NCBI RefSeq assembly: GCF_020532645.1
Contig: NZ_JAJAUZ010000020.1
Span: forward strand, 56,283 to 120,282
Source of the DNA: Streptomyces bambusae
GTDB taxonomy: Bacteria; Actinomycetota; Actinomycetes; Streptomycetales; Streptomycetaceae
DNA: 64,000 nt
Reading direction: 5' to 3'
The number at the start of each line of letters is the position of its first letter. The stretch's first letter is position 1. Under the pieces are notes generated by a model that was not told where the DNA came from, made no database searches, and was given only the letters and a program-made list of their open reading frames with translations. Made by a program: the position numbers and the translations under genes. This document shows positions 48,864 to 57,673 of the stretch, piece after piece.

Positions 48864-49820
48864 ATGGCGATTGCCAAGGCCGAGCGGCTGATGAACCTGG
48901 CACTGTGTCTGCTGGGGACGCGGCGGCCGCTCAGCAAGCGCGAACTGCGCGGGTCCATCGAGGCGTACATGGAGGCCGCGAACGACGAGGCCTTCAACCG
49001 GATGTTCGAGCGGGACAAGGACGACCTGCGCGAACTGGGCCTGGTCATCGAGACGGTGGAGAACATCGAGGGCGAGACCGGCTACCTGGCGCGCCGGGAC
49101 CGCAACCGGCTGCCCCCGGTGTCGCTGGACGCCGAGGAGGCGGCCGCGCTGGGGCTGGCGGCGAAGGTCTGGCAGCAGGCGCGCCTCGCCGGGGCGGCCA
49201 GCGGTGCCCTGCAGAAGCTGCGGGCGGCGGGCATGCCGGAGGCGGGTGATCCGTTCGAGGGCCAGCACAGCGCGATCGAGCCGCGGATCCCCGTGCACGA
49301 GGCGGCCTTCGAGCCGCTGATGCTCGCCTGCCGGGACCGGCGGCCGGTGGTCTTCGACTACCGCAAGTCGAACGCGGCGCGGCCGGAGCAGCGGCAGGTC
49401 GAGCCGTGGGCGCTGGAGTGCTGGCGCGGCCAGTGGTACCTGGCGGGCTTCGACCGGGAGCGCGGCGCGGAGCGGGTGTTCCGGCTGTCGCGGATCACCG
49501 GCAAGGTGAAGTCGCGGGCCGGGGCCTACACGGCCGAGGTGCCGGACGTGGTGACGGTGCGGGAGACCGTGGCGGGCTGGGCCGGGGAGACGGCCGACCG
49601 GTCGGCGCTGATCCGGCTGCGGTCCGGGGCCGGCTACCCGCTGCGCGCCAAGGCCTCCGCGGTGCGGGAGCTGGGCGGCGGCTGGGACGAGCTGGAGATC
49701 CCGTACGGGCACGGACTGGACGCCTGGCTGGTCGAGTTCGGGCCGGACGTGGTGGTGCTGGAACCCGCGGACCTGCGGGCTGATGTGGTGGACCGGCTGC
49801 GAGCCGTGGCCAAGGGCTGA
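48864..49820 (+). CDS. pafB: WYL-domain regulator PafB
   Basis: A 318-residue DNA-damage-response activator that works with PafC, by analogy to the mycobacterial proteins. The N-terminal winged helix (AKAERLMNLALCLLGTRRPL, then FNRMFERDKDDLRELG) is followed by a WYL domain with VVFDYRKSN, GQWYLAGFD and VFRLSRITG, and a WCX end. ATG 48864 follows GGGAAGGG. It is 17 bp upstream of pafC and close to pafA, as in mycobacteria. Confidence 0.94.
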   Translation: MAIAKAERLMNLALCLLGTRRPLSKRELRGSIEAYMEAANDEAFNRMFERDKDDLRELGLVIETVENIEGETGYLARRDRNRLPPVSLDAEEAAALGLAAKVWQQARLAGAASGALQKLRAAGMPEAGDPFEGQHSAIEPRIPVHEAAFEPLMLACRDRRPVVFDYRKSNAARPEQRQVEPWALECWRGQWYLAGFDRERGAERVFRLSRITGKVKSRAGAYTAEVPDVVTVRETVAGWAGETADRSALIRLRSGAGYPLRAKASAVRELGGGWDELEIPYGHGLDAWLVEFGPDVVVLEPADLRADVVDRLRAVAKG

Positions 49821-49837
49821 GGGGGACGCGTACCAGC

Positions 49838-50842
49838 ATGGCGGCGAATGCCATTGACCAGACCCGGCGGATGCTGTCGCTCGTGACGTACCTGCGGGAG
49901 CGCCCGGGGGCGCACATCGCGGACGTCGCGCGCGCGTTCGGGATCACGGAGGACGAGCTGATCTCGGACCTCGACGTGCTCCCGATGTGCGGGACCAGCT
50001 TCCGGGGCGGGGACCTGCTCGACATCGACACGGACGGGGAGCGCATCTGGTGGCGCAATCCCGATGCGTCGGGGGAGTCCACGGCGGAGCCGTTGCGGCT
50101 GGCCGCCGACGAGGCGACCGCGCTGCTGGTGGCGGCGCGGGCGGTGGCGACCCTGCCGGGGCTGCGGGAGAGCGACCGGGACGCGCTGCTGCGGGCCACC
50201 GCGAAGCTGGAGGCGGCGGCCGGCGAGGCGGCCGGGGCCAGTGCCCGGCTGTCGGTGACCTTCGAGTCGGAGGGCGGGGTCTTCGCGGACGTCGACCGGG
50301 CGATCTCGGAGCGCCGCCGGCTGTGGCTGCGCTACTACTCGCCGGCCCGGGACGAGCTGACCGAGCGGACGGTGGACCCGATCCGGCTGTTCGCGGTCGG
50401 CCACACGTACCTGGAGGGGTGGTGCCACCTGTCGGAGGCGCGCCGCACCTTCCGGCTGGACCGGGTGGCCGAGATCCGGCTGCTCGACGAGCGGGCCGAG
50501 CCGCCGGCGATCGAGCCGCGGGACCTGTCCGAGGGGCTGGTGCAGCCGGCCGCCGAGGACCCGGAGGTCGTCGTGGAGGTCGGGCCGGGCGGCCGCTGGG
50601 TGGCCGAGTACTACCCGCACGACAGCGCCCGGGAGCTGCCGGACGGCGGCCTGCGGATCGCGCTGCGCACCCCGGAGCCGGCGTCGCTGCGCCGGCTGGC
50701 GCTGCGGCTGGGCCGGGACGGCCGGATCGTGGCGCCGCAGGAGCTGGCGGAGAGCGCCGCCCGGGCGGCCCGCGAGGCGCTGGAGGCGTACGACCTGCCG
50801 CAGCAGCGGGAGGCGGAGGACGGTCAAGGGGTCCGGGGCTGA
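49838..50842 (+). CDS. pafC: WYL-domain regulator PafC
   Basis: A 334-residue partner of PafB with the same layout: a winged helix (RRMLSLVTYLRERPGAHIAD), a WYL domain (LWLRYYSPARDELTERTVDP, then LEGWCHLSEARRTFRLDRV) and a WCX C-terminus. The pair would activate repair genes independently of LexA. AGGGGGAC lies upstream of ATG 49838. The next gene starts 14 bp after its stop. Confidence 0.94.
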   Translation: MAANAIDQTRRMLSLVTYLRERPGAHIADVARAFGITEDELISDLDVLPMCGTSFRGGDLLDIDTDGERIWWRNPDASGESTAEPLRLAADEATALLVAARAVATLPGLRESDRDALLRATAKLEAAAGEAAGASARLSVTFESEGGVFADVDRAISERRRLWLRYYSPARDELTERTVDPIRLFAVGHTYLEGWCHLSEARRTFRLDRVAEIRLLDERAEPPAIEPRDLSEGLVQPAAEDPEVVVEVGPGGRWVAEYYPHDSARELPDGGLRIALRTPEPASLRRLALRLGRDGRIVAPQELAESAARAAREALEAYDLPQQREAEDGQGVRG

Positions 50843-50856
50843 AGGGGGCGGCGGGC

Positions 50857-51114
50857 ATGGCGCGGAGAGAGTCGGGGAAGCAGGGGCTGTCCGCGGTGGT
50901 GGGGGAGGTCCTGTTCAAGGCCGCCTGCCCGGACTGCCGGGCCCGGTTCGAGCTGGCGGCGGGTGCCCTGCGGCTGGCCATCGGCGGCAGCAGGCGCTCG
51001 ACGTTCTACTCGTTCACCTGCCCCGAGTGCGGGGTGGCGGTCCGCAAGCCGGCGGGGGAGCGGATCGTGGAGCTGCTGACCGGGGGCGGGGTCCGGACGC
51101 TGCGCAGCGTGTAG
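50857..51114 (+). CDS. Small zinc-ribbon protein
   Basis: An 85-residue protein with two CxxC pairs (AACPDCRARF and FTCPECGVAV) 35 residues apart, the expected ligands of one zinc. The N-terminus is basic (MARRESGKQG). It may bind nucleic acid or a protein partner; I know no function. ATG 50857 is 14 bp after the pafC stop and follows GGGGGCGGCGGG, so it belongs to the pafBC transcript. Confidence 0.75.
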   Translation: MARRESGKQGLSAVVGEVLFKAACPDCRARFELAAGALRLAIGGSRRSTFYSFTCPECGVAVRKPAGERIVELLTGGGVRTLRSV

Positions 51115-51163
51115 GACGGCTCCGGGCCGTGGCCGCGGGTGCCGGCTCCCGCGGTCGCGGCAC

Positions 51164-51169
51164 TAGGCT
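51164..51169 (+). promoter_or_regulatory. Putative -10 (TAGGCT) for leaderless small membrane gene
   Basis: TAGGCT ends 6 nt before ATG 51176. Confidence 0.5.
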
Positions 51170-51175
51170 GCGGGC

Positions 51176-51391
51176 ATGCTGTGGCCGATGATCGCAATCG
51201 TGTTGGGGTTCCTGGGGCTGGTCGTGCTGGCCGTGCCCGCGGTGCGGGTGTTCGTGGAGGTGCGCAGGCTGTCGCTCCAGGTGGCCGAGTCGAGCCGCCG
51301 GATCAGCAGCGCCGCAGGTGAGCTGGAGGATGCCGCCACCGGGCTGGCCGCGTCGGGAGAGATGATCAGGACGGCCGGTACGCAATCGTGA
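51176..51391 (+). CDS. Small single-pass membrane protein
   Basis: 71 residues: one N-terminal hydrophobic helix (MIAIVLGFLGLVVLAVPAV), then an amphipathic helix with heptad-like spacing (VEVRRLSLQVAESSRRISSA). It resembles small DUF948-type proteins. Function unknown. It lies between pafBC and tatA and seems to have its own leaderless promoter. Confidence 0.7.
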   Translation: MLWPMIAIVLGFLGLVVLAVPAVRVFVEVRRLSLQVAESSRRISSAAGELEDAATGLAASGEMIRTAGTQS

Positions 51392-51518
51392 GGACGCCGG
51401 GGGATTGCCGGGCGTTCACACCCCCGGGTTACGATCCTTGGCAGACGCGATCGGCGGGCGGCAGCCCGGCCGGCCGCAGCAACCAGCTCCAGCCGCCTCG
51501 GTGAGAAGGAAGCCACAC

Positions 51519-51800
51519 ATGATCGGCAATCTGAAGCCCCTCGAGATCGTTCTGATCATCGCTGTCATCCTGCTGCTGTTCGGTGCCAAGAAGCTGCCGG
51601 AGATGGCCCGTTCCCTCGGCAAGTCGGCCCGCATCCTCAAGAGCGAGGCCAAGGCCATGAAGAAGGACGACGAGCCGGCTGCCGACGCGCCCGCCGAGCA
51701 GTCCGCGCCGCAGGCCGCCCCGAAGACCATCCAGGCCGCGCCCGGAGACGTCACCAGCGCCCGCCCGGTGAGCGAGCCCGGCCGCACCACGCAGGGCTGA
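51519..51800 (+). CDS. tatA: Sec-independent translocase TatA
   Basis: A 93-residue pore-forming component of the twin-arginine export system. A short N-terminal helix (PLEIVLIIAVILLLFGAKKL) with the FGxKKLPE hinge is followed by an amphipathic helix and an Ala/Pro-rich tail. ATG 51519 has AAGGA upstream; the open frame before it is not conserved-looking. It is immediately upstream of tatC. TatB is not in the window. Confidence 0.95.
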   Translation: MIGNLKPLEIVLIIAVILLLFGAKKLPEMARSLGKSARILKSEAKAMKKDDEPAADAPAEQSAPQAAPKTIQAAPGDVTSARPVSEPGRTTQG

Positions 51801-51855
51801 CCAGGCCGTCCGCTCCACCCCGCTGTTGACCACTGCACGAGACGAGGGACGTGGG

Positions 51856-52812
51856 TTGCTCAAGTCTGCCCGCAAGCAGGAGAAGCAGGAGAAGGACGCC
51901 GAGGGGCGGATGCCCCTCGCCGAGCACCTGCGCGAGCTGCGAAACCGCCTGCTGAAGTCGGTCCTGGCGATCCTGGTGATCACGGTCGCCGCCGCGTTCT
52001 TCTACAAGGACCTCATCGACTTCATGCTGAAGCCGATGCTGGACTCCGTCGGCTGCACCCAGGGTGTGGTCAAGCAGGTCAACGGCCGGCCCTGTGCCGA
52101 CATGACCGTCAACGGCCTCATCGCGCCGTTCTCGATCGCCCTCAAGGTGTCCCTCGCGGCCGGTGTGGTGCTGTCCGCGCCGGTGTGGCTGTACCAGCTG
52201 TGGGCCTTCGTGGCCCCGGGCCTGCACGGCCACGAGAAGCGGTACGCGATCAGCTTCGTGGCGGTCGGCGCCCCGCTGTTCCTCGGCGGCGCGGTGCTGG
52301 CGTACACGATCCTCCCGCAGACGGCCCAGATCCTGCTGGAGTTCACCCCGGAGAACGCCCGCAACCTGCTGCCGGTCGACGACTACCTCGACCTCGTGAC
52401 CCGCATGGTCGTGGTGTTCGGCCTGGCCTTCGAGCTGCCGCTGCTGCTGATCCTGCTGAACGTCACCGGGGTGCTCACCGCGAAGCGGCTGGGCGGCTGG
52501 TGGCGCGGGTTCGTGCTCGGCATCACGGTCTTCGCCGCGTTCGCGACGCCCACCGGCGACCCGCTGACCATGCTGGCGCTGGCCGGGCCGATCGTGGCCC
52601 TGTACTTCGCCGCCCTCGCGATCTGCTGGCTCAACGACCGGCGGCGCGCGCGCGGCAACCCGGACGCCGGCCTCGACGACGACGAGGCCTCGGACCTGGA
52701 CCTGACCCCGTCGGACATCGGCGGCGCCGAGCGGGTCGGGGCGCCCTCCCCGCTCCCCGAGCAGGCCGACGGCGGCCGGCACCGGATCAACGGCTACGAC
52801 GACGCCACCTGA
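51856..52812 (+). CDS. tatC: Sec-independent translocase TatC
   Basis: A 318-residue six-span membrane receptor for twin-arginine signal peptides. The signature PLAEHLRELRNRLLKS and Glu/Phe residues in FGLAFELPLLL are present. An acidic tail follows the last helix. The start is uncertain: TTG 51856 (LLKSARKQEKQEKD, GAGGGA upstream) fits homologues I remember; TTG 51826 would add ten residues. Confidence 0.94.
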   Translation: MLKSARKQEKQEKDAEGRMPLAEHLRELRNRLLKSVLAILVITVAAAFFYKDLIDFMLKPMLDSVGCTQGVVKQVNGRPCADMTVNGLIAPFSIALKVSLAAGVVLSAPVWLYQLWAFVAPGLHGHEKRYAISFVAVGAPLFLGGAVLAYTILPQTAQILLEFTPENARNLLPVDDYLDLVTRMVVVFGLAFELPLLLILLNVTGVLTAKRLGGWWRGFVLGITVFAAFATPTGDPLTMLALAGPIVALYFAALAICWLNDRRRARGNPDAGLDDDEASDLDLTPSDIGGAERVGAPSPLPEQADGGRHRINGYDDAT

Positions 52813-52845
52813 GCCGCGGCGGGCGGCCGGGCCGGAGCGCCGGGC

Positions 52846-52865
52846 CCCGCGGGTGTTCCCGCGGG
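52846..52865 (+). terminator. Hairpin terminator after tatC
   Basis: CCCGCGGG-TGTT-CCCGCGGG, 8 perfect base pairs with GG/CC beyond one mismatch. Confidence 0.7.
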
Positions 52866-52987
52866 TCCGGCGGGGTACCCATCTCAGTCATCCGCAGGCG
52901 GGCCGCATGCCCGCCGCGGGACGGGTCCTGACCGGCAAATAAAGATCGCGCCCGCTGTCAGAGGGGGCGGGTAGGCTCGGAGACAAG

Positions 52988-55819
52988 ATGACAGAGGACC
53001 TCTCCCCCGCCGAGCGGTACGCCGCTGCCCGGATCCGCGCCGCCGAGGAGGCCACTGCCCTGGCCCCCTTCCGCGAGATGTACGAATTCGGTCTGGACCC
53101 GTTCCAGATCGAGGCGTGCAAGGCGCTGGAAGCCGGCAAGGGCGTGCTCGTGGCCGCACCGACCGGGTCGGGCAAGACGATCGTCGGCGAGTTCGCCGTA
53201 CACCTGGCCCTGACGCAGGGCCGCAAATGCTTCTACACCACGCCCATCAAGGCGCTGTCCAACCAGAAGTACGCCGACCTGGTCAAGCGCTACGGCGCCG
53301 CCAAGGTCGGCCTGCTGACCGGCGACAACAGCGTCAACTCCGAGGCGCCGATCGTGGTCATGACCACCGAGGTGCTGCGGAACATGCTGTACGCGGGCTC
53401 GCAGTCGCTGCTGGGTCTGGGCTACGTGGTGATGGACGAGGTGCACTACCTCTCCGACCGGTTCCGCGGCGCCGTCTGGGAGGAAGTGATCATCCACCTC
53501 CCCGAGTCGGTGACCCTGGTGTCGCTCTCCGCGACCGTCTCCAACGCCGAGGAGTTCGGCGACTGGCTGGACACCGTCCGCGGCGACACCCAGGTGATCG
53601 TCTCCGAGGAGCGGCCGGTCCCGCTGTGGCAGCACGTCATGGCCGGCCGGCGGATCTACGACCTGTTCGAGGAGGAGAGCGACCACGGCGGCCGCGGCTC
53701 CGCCCGCCGCGAGGTCAACCCCGATCTGCTGCGCATGGCGCGCATGGAGAACAGCCGTACGTACAACCCGCGGGACCGGCGGCGCGGCAAGATGGTCCGG
53801 GAGGCCGACCGGGAGCGGGAGCGCCGCTCGCGCAGCCGGATCTGGACCCCGGGCCGTCCCGAGGTCATCGAGCGCCTCGACAACGAGGGGCTGCTGCCCG
53901 CCATCACCTTCATCTTCAGCCGGGCCGGCTGCGAGGCCGCCGTCCAGCAGTGCCTGTACGCGGGCCTGCGGCTCAACGACGACGAGGCGCGCGCGAAGGT
54001 CCGCGAGATCGTCGAGGAGCGGACCGCCTCCATCCCGGCCGAAGACCTGCACGTCCTCGGGTACTTCGAGTGGCTGGAGGGCCTGGAGCGGGGCATCGCC
54101 GCGCACCACGCGGGCATGCTGCCGACCTTCAAGGAGGTCGTCGAGGAGCTGTTCGTCCGCGGGCTGGTCAAGGCGGTGTTCGCCACCGAGACGCTGGCGC
54201 TGGGCATCAACATGCCCGCGCGCACGGTGATCCTGGAGAAGCTGGTCAAGTGGAACGGCGAGCAGCACGCGGACATCACCCCCGGTGAGTACACGCAGCT
54301 GACCGGCCGGGCCGGGCGCCGCGGCATCGACGTCGAGGGCCACGCGGTGGTGCTCTGGCAGCGCGGGATGGACCCGGGCGCGCTCGCGGGCCTCGCGGGC
54401 ACCCGTACGTATCCGCTGCGCTCCAGCTTCCGGCCGTCGTACAACATGGCCGTGAACCTGGTGCAGCAGTTCGGGCGGCACCGCTCGCGCGAGCTGCTGG
54501 AGACCTCGTTCGCGCAGTTCCAGGCGGACCGCTCGGTGGTCGGCATCTCCCGGCAGGTCCAGCGCAACGAGGAGGGCCTGGAGGGCTACCGGGAGGGCAT
54601 GACCTGCCACCTGGGGAACTTCGAGGAGTACGCGCAGCTGCGCCGGGACCTCAAGGACCGGGAGACGGATCTGGCCAAGCAGGGTGCGGCGCAGCGCCGG
54701 GCGCAGGCGGCGGCCTCGCTGGAACGGCTGAAGCCGGGTGACGTCATCCACGTGCCGACCGGCAAGTTCGCGGGTCTGGCGCTGGTGCTGGACCCGGGCG
54801 TGCCGGCCGGGCGGTCCAACGGGCACCGCGGGTTCGAGTACCAGGAGGGCCCGCGCCCGCTGGTGCTGACGGCGGAGCGGCAGGTCAAGCGGCTCGCGTC
54901 GATCGACTTCCCGGTGCCGGTGGAGGTGCTGGAGCGGATGCGCATCCCGAAGTCCTTCAACCCGAAGTCCCCGCAGTCGAGGCGTGATCTGGCGTCGGCG
55001 CTGCGGACCAAGGCCGGGCACATCGTGCCGGACCGGCACCGGCCGGGCCGGGCGGCCGCGGCGGACGACCGGCAGATCGCGCGGCTGCGCACCGAGCTGC
55101 GGGCGCACCCGTGCCACGGCTGCGACGAGCGCGAGGACCACGCCCGCTGGGCGGAGCGCTACCACCGGCTGCAGCGGGACACCAGGCAGCTGGAGCGGCG
55201 GATCGAGGGGCGGACGAACACGATCGCCCGGACCTTCGACCGGATCCACGCGCTGCTGACCGAGCTGGACTACCTGCGCGAGGACGAGGTCACCGAGCAC
55301 GGCAGGCGGCTGGCCCGGCTGTACGGCGAGCTGGACCTGCTGGCGTCGGAGTGCCTGCGGGCGGGCATCTGGGAGGGTCTGAGCCCGGCCGAGCTGGCCG
55401 CGTGCGTGTCCGCGCTGGTCTTCGAGGCGCGGCAGTCCGACGACGCGGTGGCGCCGAAGGTGCCGGGCGGCGCGGCGAAGGTCGCGCTGGGCGAGATGGT
55501 GCGGATCTGGGGGCGGCTGGACGCCCTGGAGGAGGAGCACCGGATCAACCAGGCCGAGGGCGTCGGGCAGCGCGAGCCCGACCTCGGGTTCGCGTGGGCG
55601 GCCTACCAGTGGGCGTCGGACAAGAGCCTGGACGAGGTGCTGCGCGAGGCGGAGATGCCGGCCGGCGACTTCGTGCGCTGGTGCAAGCAGGTCATCGACG
55701 TGCTCGGGCAGATCGCGGCGGCCGCGCCGGGTGCGGGCGGCAGCACCGTGGCGCGCAACGCGCGCAAGGCGGTGGACGCGCTGCTGCGGGGCGTGGTGGC
55801 GTACAGCTCGGTGGGCTAG
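52988..55819 (+). CDS. helY: Ski2/Mtr4-like DExH helicase HelY
   Basis: A 943-residue RNA/DNA helicase. It has GSGKT at residues 60-64, DEVH in VVMDEVHYL near 150, SAT in LVSLSATVSNAEEFGDW, the H-rich motif AAHHAGMLP, FATETLALGIN and QLTGRAGRRG. A long C-terminal arch-like and helical region follows. Its RNA substrate in bacteria is not settled. The helY-tatC-tatA-pafC-pafB-pafA neighbourhood is shared with mycobacteria. ATG 52988 follows GGAGA, with TAGGCT 10 nt upstream. Confidence 0.94.
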   Translation: MTEDLSPAERYAAARIRAAEEATALAPFREMYEFGLDPFQIEACKALEAGKGVLVAAPTGSGKTIVGEFAVHLALTQGRKCFYTTPIKALSNQKYADLVKRYGAAKVGLLTGDNSVNSEAPIVVMTTEVLRNMLYAGSQSLLGLGYVVMDEVHYLSDRFRGAVWEEVIIHLPESVTLVSLSATVSNAEEFGDWLDTVRGDTQVIVSEERPVPLWQHVMAGRRIYDLFEEESDHGGRGSARREVNPDLLRMARMENSRTYNPRDRRRGKMVREADRERERRSRSRIWTPGRPEVIERLDNEGLLPAITFIFSRAGCEAAVQQCLYAGLRLNDDEARAKVREIVEERTASIPAEDLHVLGYFEWLEGLERGIAAHHAGMLPTFKEVVEELFVRGLVKAVFATETLALGINMPARTVILEKLVKWNGEQHADITPGEYTQLTGRAGRRGIDVEGHAVVLWQRGMDPGALAGLAGTRTYPLRSSFRPSYNMAVNLVQQFGRHRSRELLETSFAQFQADRSVVGISRQVQRNEEGLEGYREGMTCHLGNFEEYAQLRRDLKDRETDLAKQGAAQRRAQAAASLERLKPGDVIHVPTGKFAGLALVLDPGVPAGRSNGHRGFEYQEGPRPLVLTAERQVKRLASIDFPVPVEVLERMRIPKSFNPKSPQSRRDLASALRTKAGHIVPDRHRPGRAAAADDRQIARLRTELRAHPCHGCDEREDHARWAERYHRLQRDTRQLERRIEGRTNTIARTFDRIHALLTELDYLREDEVTEHGRRLARLYGELDLLASECLRAGIWEGLSPAELAACVSALVFEARQSDDAVAPKVPGGAAKVALGEMVRIWGRLDALEEEHRINQAEGVGQREPDLGFAWAAYQWASDKSLDEVLREAEMPAGDFVRWCKQVIDVLGQIAAAAPGAGGSTVARNARKAVDALLRGVVAYSSVG

Positions 55820-55845
55820 AGACCGGCCCGCCCCCACCTGTGTTC

Positions 55846-55883
55846 CGGCCCCCGGCTTGGAGTTTCCTCCGAGCCGGGGGCCG
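55846..55883 (+). terminator. Hairpin terminator after helY
   Basis: CGGCCCCCGGCT (55846-55857) pairs with AGCCGGGGGCCG (55872-55883). Confidence 0.85.
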
Positions 55884-55940
55884 TGCTGATGTGGTCTGCA
55901 TGCATGATCGGATCCGGCCGTGCTGTGCGACGATCTGGCG

Positions 55941-56621
55941 ATGGGGACGACAGGCCGCCGGGTGGGGCGCCCGCGGGCGGACCGGCTGCGGCCGGAGAGC
56001 GGGCTGACGCCGCGGGAGGAGCTTCTCGGGGCGGCGGCCGAGCTGTTCGCGCTGCGCGGGTACGCGGCGACCACCACCCGGGCGGTGGCGGAGCGGGCCG
56101 GGATGCGGCAGGCGACGATGTACCACTACTTCGGCGGCAAGGAGGAACTCCTCGCCGAACTCCTGGAGTCGACGGTCGCGCCCTCGCTGCGGCTGGCCCG
56201 CCGGCTGCTCGGGGAGGGGCACCGGACGGCCGAGCGGCGGCTGTGGGAGCTGTGCCGGGCGGACGTCCTGCTGTTGTGCGGCGGGCCGCACAACCTGGGG
56301 GCGCTGTACCTGCTGCCGGAGGTGCGCGGTGAGCGGTTCGCCGGATTCCGGCGCATGCACCGGGAGTTGAAGCGGGCGTACGGGCGGCTGCTGGCGCAGA
56401 CCGGGCCGGCCGCCGGGCTCGGCCGGCCCGAACTGGAACTGCGCGGCGACCTGGTGTTCGGGCTGATCGAGGGCGTGGTGCTGATCCGCGACGCGGACCC
56501 GCTGCGGGCGGTGGGCCCGTTCGCGGAGGCCACCGCCGATGCGGCACTGCGGATCGCGGGGGTGCCGGCGGGGCGGGAACGGGATGGCTCGGCGGCCGAC
56601 GCCCGAGGCGCGTCGGCCTAA
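55941..56621 (+). CDS. TetR-family regulator
   Basis: A 226-residue regulator. The helix-turn-helix covers about residues 25-70 (LGAAAELFALRGYAATTTRA, then QATMYHYFGGKEELLAEL). A ligand domain follows without recognisable specificity. The start is uncertain: ATG 55941 gives the usual basic N-terminus, and GTG 55920 is possible; neither has a ribosome site. Convergent with the RluA-type gene, with the last four bases shared. Confidence 0.88.
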   Translation: MGTTGRRVGRPRADRLRPESGLTPREELLGAAAELFALRGYAATTTRAVAERAGMRQATMYHYFGGKEELLAELLESTVAPSLRLARRLLGEGHRTAERRLWELCRADVLLLCGGPHNLGALYLLPEVRGERFAGFRRMHRELKRAYGRLLAQTGPAAGLGRPELELRGDLVFGLIEGVVLIRDADPLRAVGPFAEATADAALRIAGVPAGRERDGSAADARGASA

Positions 56622-57559
56622 GGTGCGTCCGGGGGCCAGGCGGCCAGGGTGCGGGTGCTTTCGAAGCGGTGGGCCCGGCCGGTGACCGGGTCGGTGAACT
56701 CCAGGCGGCGGGCCAGGAGCTGGAGCGGGCGCGTGTAGTCGTCCGGGGCCGGGTCGGTGACCTCGGGGTAGACGGGGTCGCCGAGGATGGGGATGCCGAG
56801 GGCGTTCATGTGGACGCGCAGCTGGTGGGTGCGGCCGGTGTGCGGGAGCAGCCGGTAGTGGCCCAGTCCGGCGCGGTGACCGAGGAGTTCGATGCGGCTG
56901 GCCGCGTTCGGCGGGCCGGGGACCTCGGTGGCCGCCATCACCCCGCGGACCTTCTCGATCCGGCTGTGGACGGTGCGCGGCAGGGTCGCCGCGAGCTCCT
57001 CGTCGTGGCGGGCGACGGCCTCGTACTCCTTGTGGACCGCCTTGGCCTGGAACAGCTTCTGGTACGCGCCGCGGTCCTCGGGGCGGACCGTGAACATGAC
57101 CAGCCCGGCGGTCAGCCGGTCCAGCCGGTGCGCCGGGCTCAGGTGGGGCAGGCCGAGGTCGCGGCGGAGCCGGGCCAGGGCGGTCTCCGTGACGTGGCTG
57201 CCGCGCGGGGTGGTGGCGAGGAAGTGCGGCTTGTCGGCCACCACCAGGTGCTCGTCCCGGTGGACGAGGACGACGGGGAAGGGGACTTCGGGCTCCGGCG
57301 GCAGTTCGCGGTGGAACCACACGAACGCGCCCGGGGCGTACGGCTCTCCGGCGTGCCGGGGGCGTCCGTCGGCCCCGACGATCCCGCCCGAGTCGAGCAG
57401 TCCGGCGATGGCCGCCGCGCCGGCCCCGCCCGCGTACCGGTCGTGCAGGAACGCTCCGAGCGTCTCCCAGGTGCCGTCGACGGGCAGCCGCAGGCGTACG
57501 GGGTCGATCCCGTGCAGCTGGGGGAGGGGGGACGGGGGCGGAGTGGGGCGGCGTCGCAC
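56618..57559 (-). CDS. RluA-family RNA pseudouridine synthase
   Basis: A 313-residue enzyme. The catalytic Asp is in AHRLDRLTAGL (about residue 146), with VVADKPHFLATTPRG before it and LLPHTGRTHQLRVHMNALG after it. It isomerises uridines in rRNA or tRNA; the site cannot be told. GTG 57559 has TACAGT 6 nt upstream and no Shine-Dalgarno, so it is probably leaderless. Confidence 0.93.
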   Translation of the reverse strand: MRRRPTPPPSPLPQLHGIDPVRLRLPVDGTWETLGAFLHDRYAGGAGAAAIAGLLDSGGIVGADGRPRHAGEPYAPGAFVWFHRELPPEPEVPFPVVLVHRDEHLVVADKPHFLATTPRGSHVTETALARLRRDLGLPHLSPAHRLDRLTAGLVMFTVRPEDRGAYQKLFQAKAVHKEYEAVARHDEELAATLPRTVHSRIEKVRGVMAATEVPGPPNAASRIELLGHRAGLGHYRLLPHTGRTHQLRVHMNALGIPILGDPVYPEVTDPAPDDYTRPLQLLARRLEFTDPVTGRAHRFESTRTLAAWPPDAP

Positions 57560-57565
57560 CGGGTC

Positions 57566-57571
57566 ACTGTA
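57566..57571 (-). promoter_or_regulatory. Putative -10 (TACAGT) for leaderless rluA-type mRNA
   Basis: On the minus strand TACAGT ends 6 nt before GTG 57559. Confidence 0.5.
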
Positions 57572-57643
57572 CGCGGCGCGGGGTGAGGGGGAGGGCTGGG
57601 CCGGGGCTCTGCCGCAGGCCGGAGCCGGTGCCCGGCCGGGTGG

Positions 57644-57668
57644 CCGGGGCCCCTTGGCGGGGCCCCGG
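57644..57668 (-). terminator. Hairpin terminator after the siderophore-interacting gene
   Basis: CCGGGGCCCC-TTGGC-GGGGCCCCGG, 10 perfect base pairs 6 nt past the stop. Confidence 0.8.
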
Positions 57669-57673
57669 GCCGG

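Noticed and set aside
52958..56077. 1039-residue minus-strand open frame across helY
   Set aside because: Mirror of a helicase with all expected motifs; no family features of its own.
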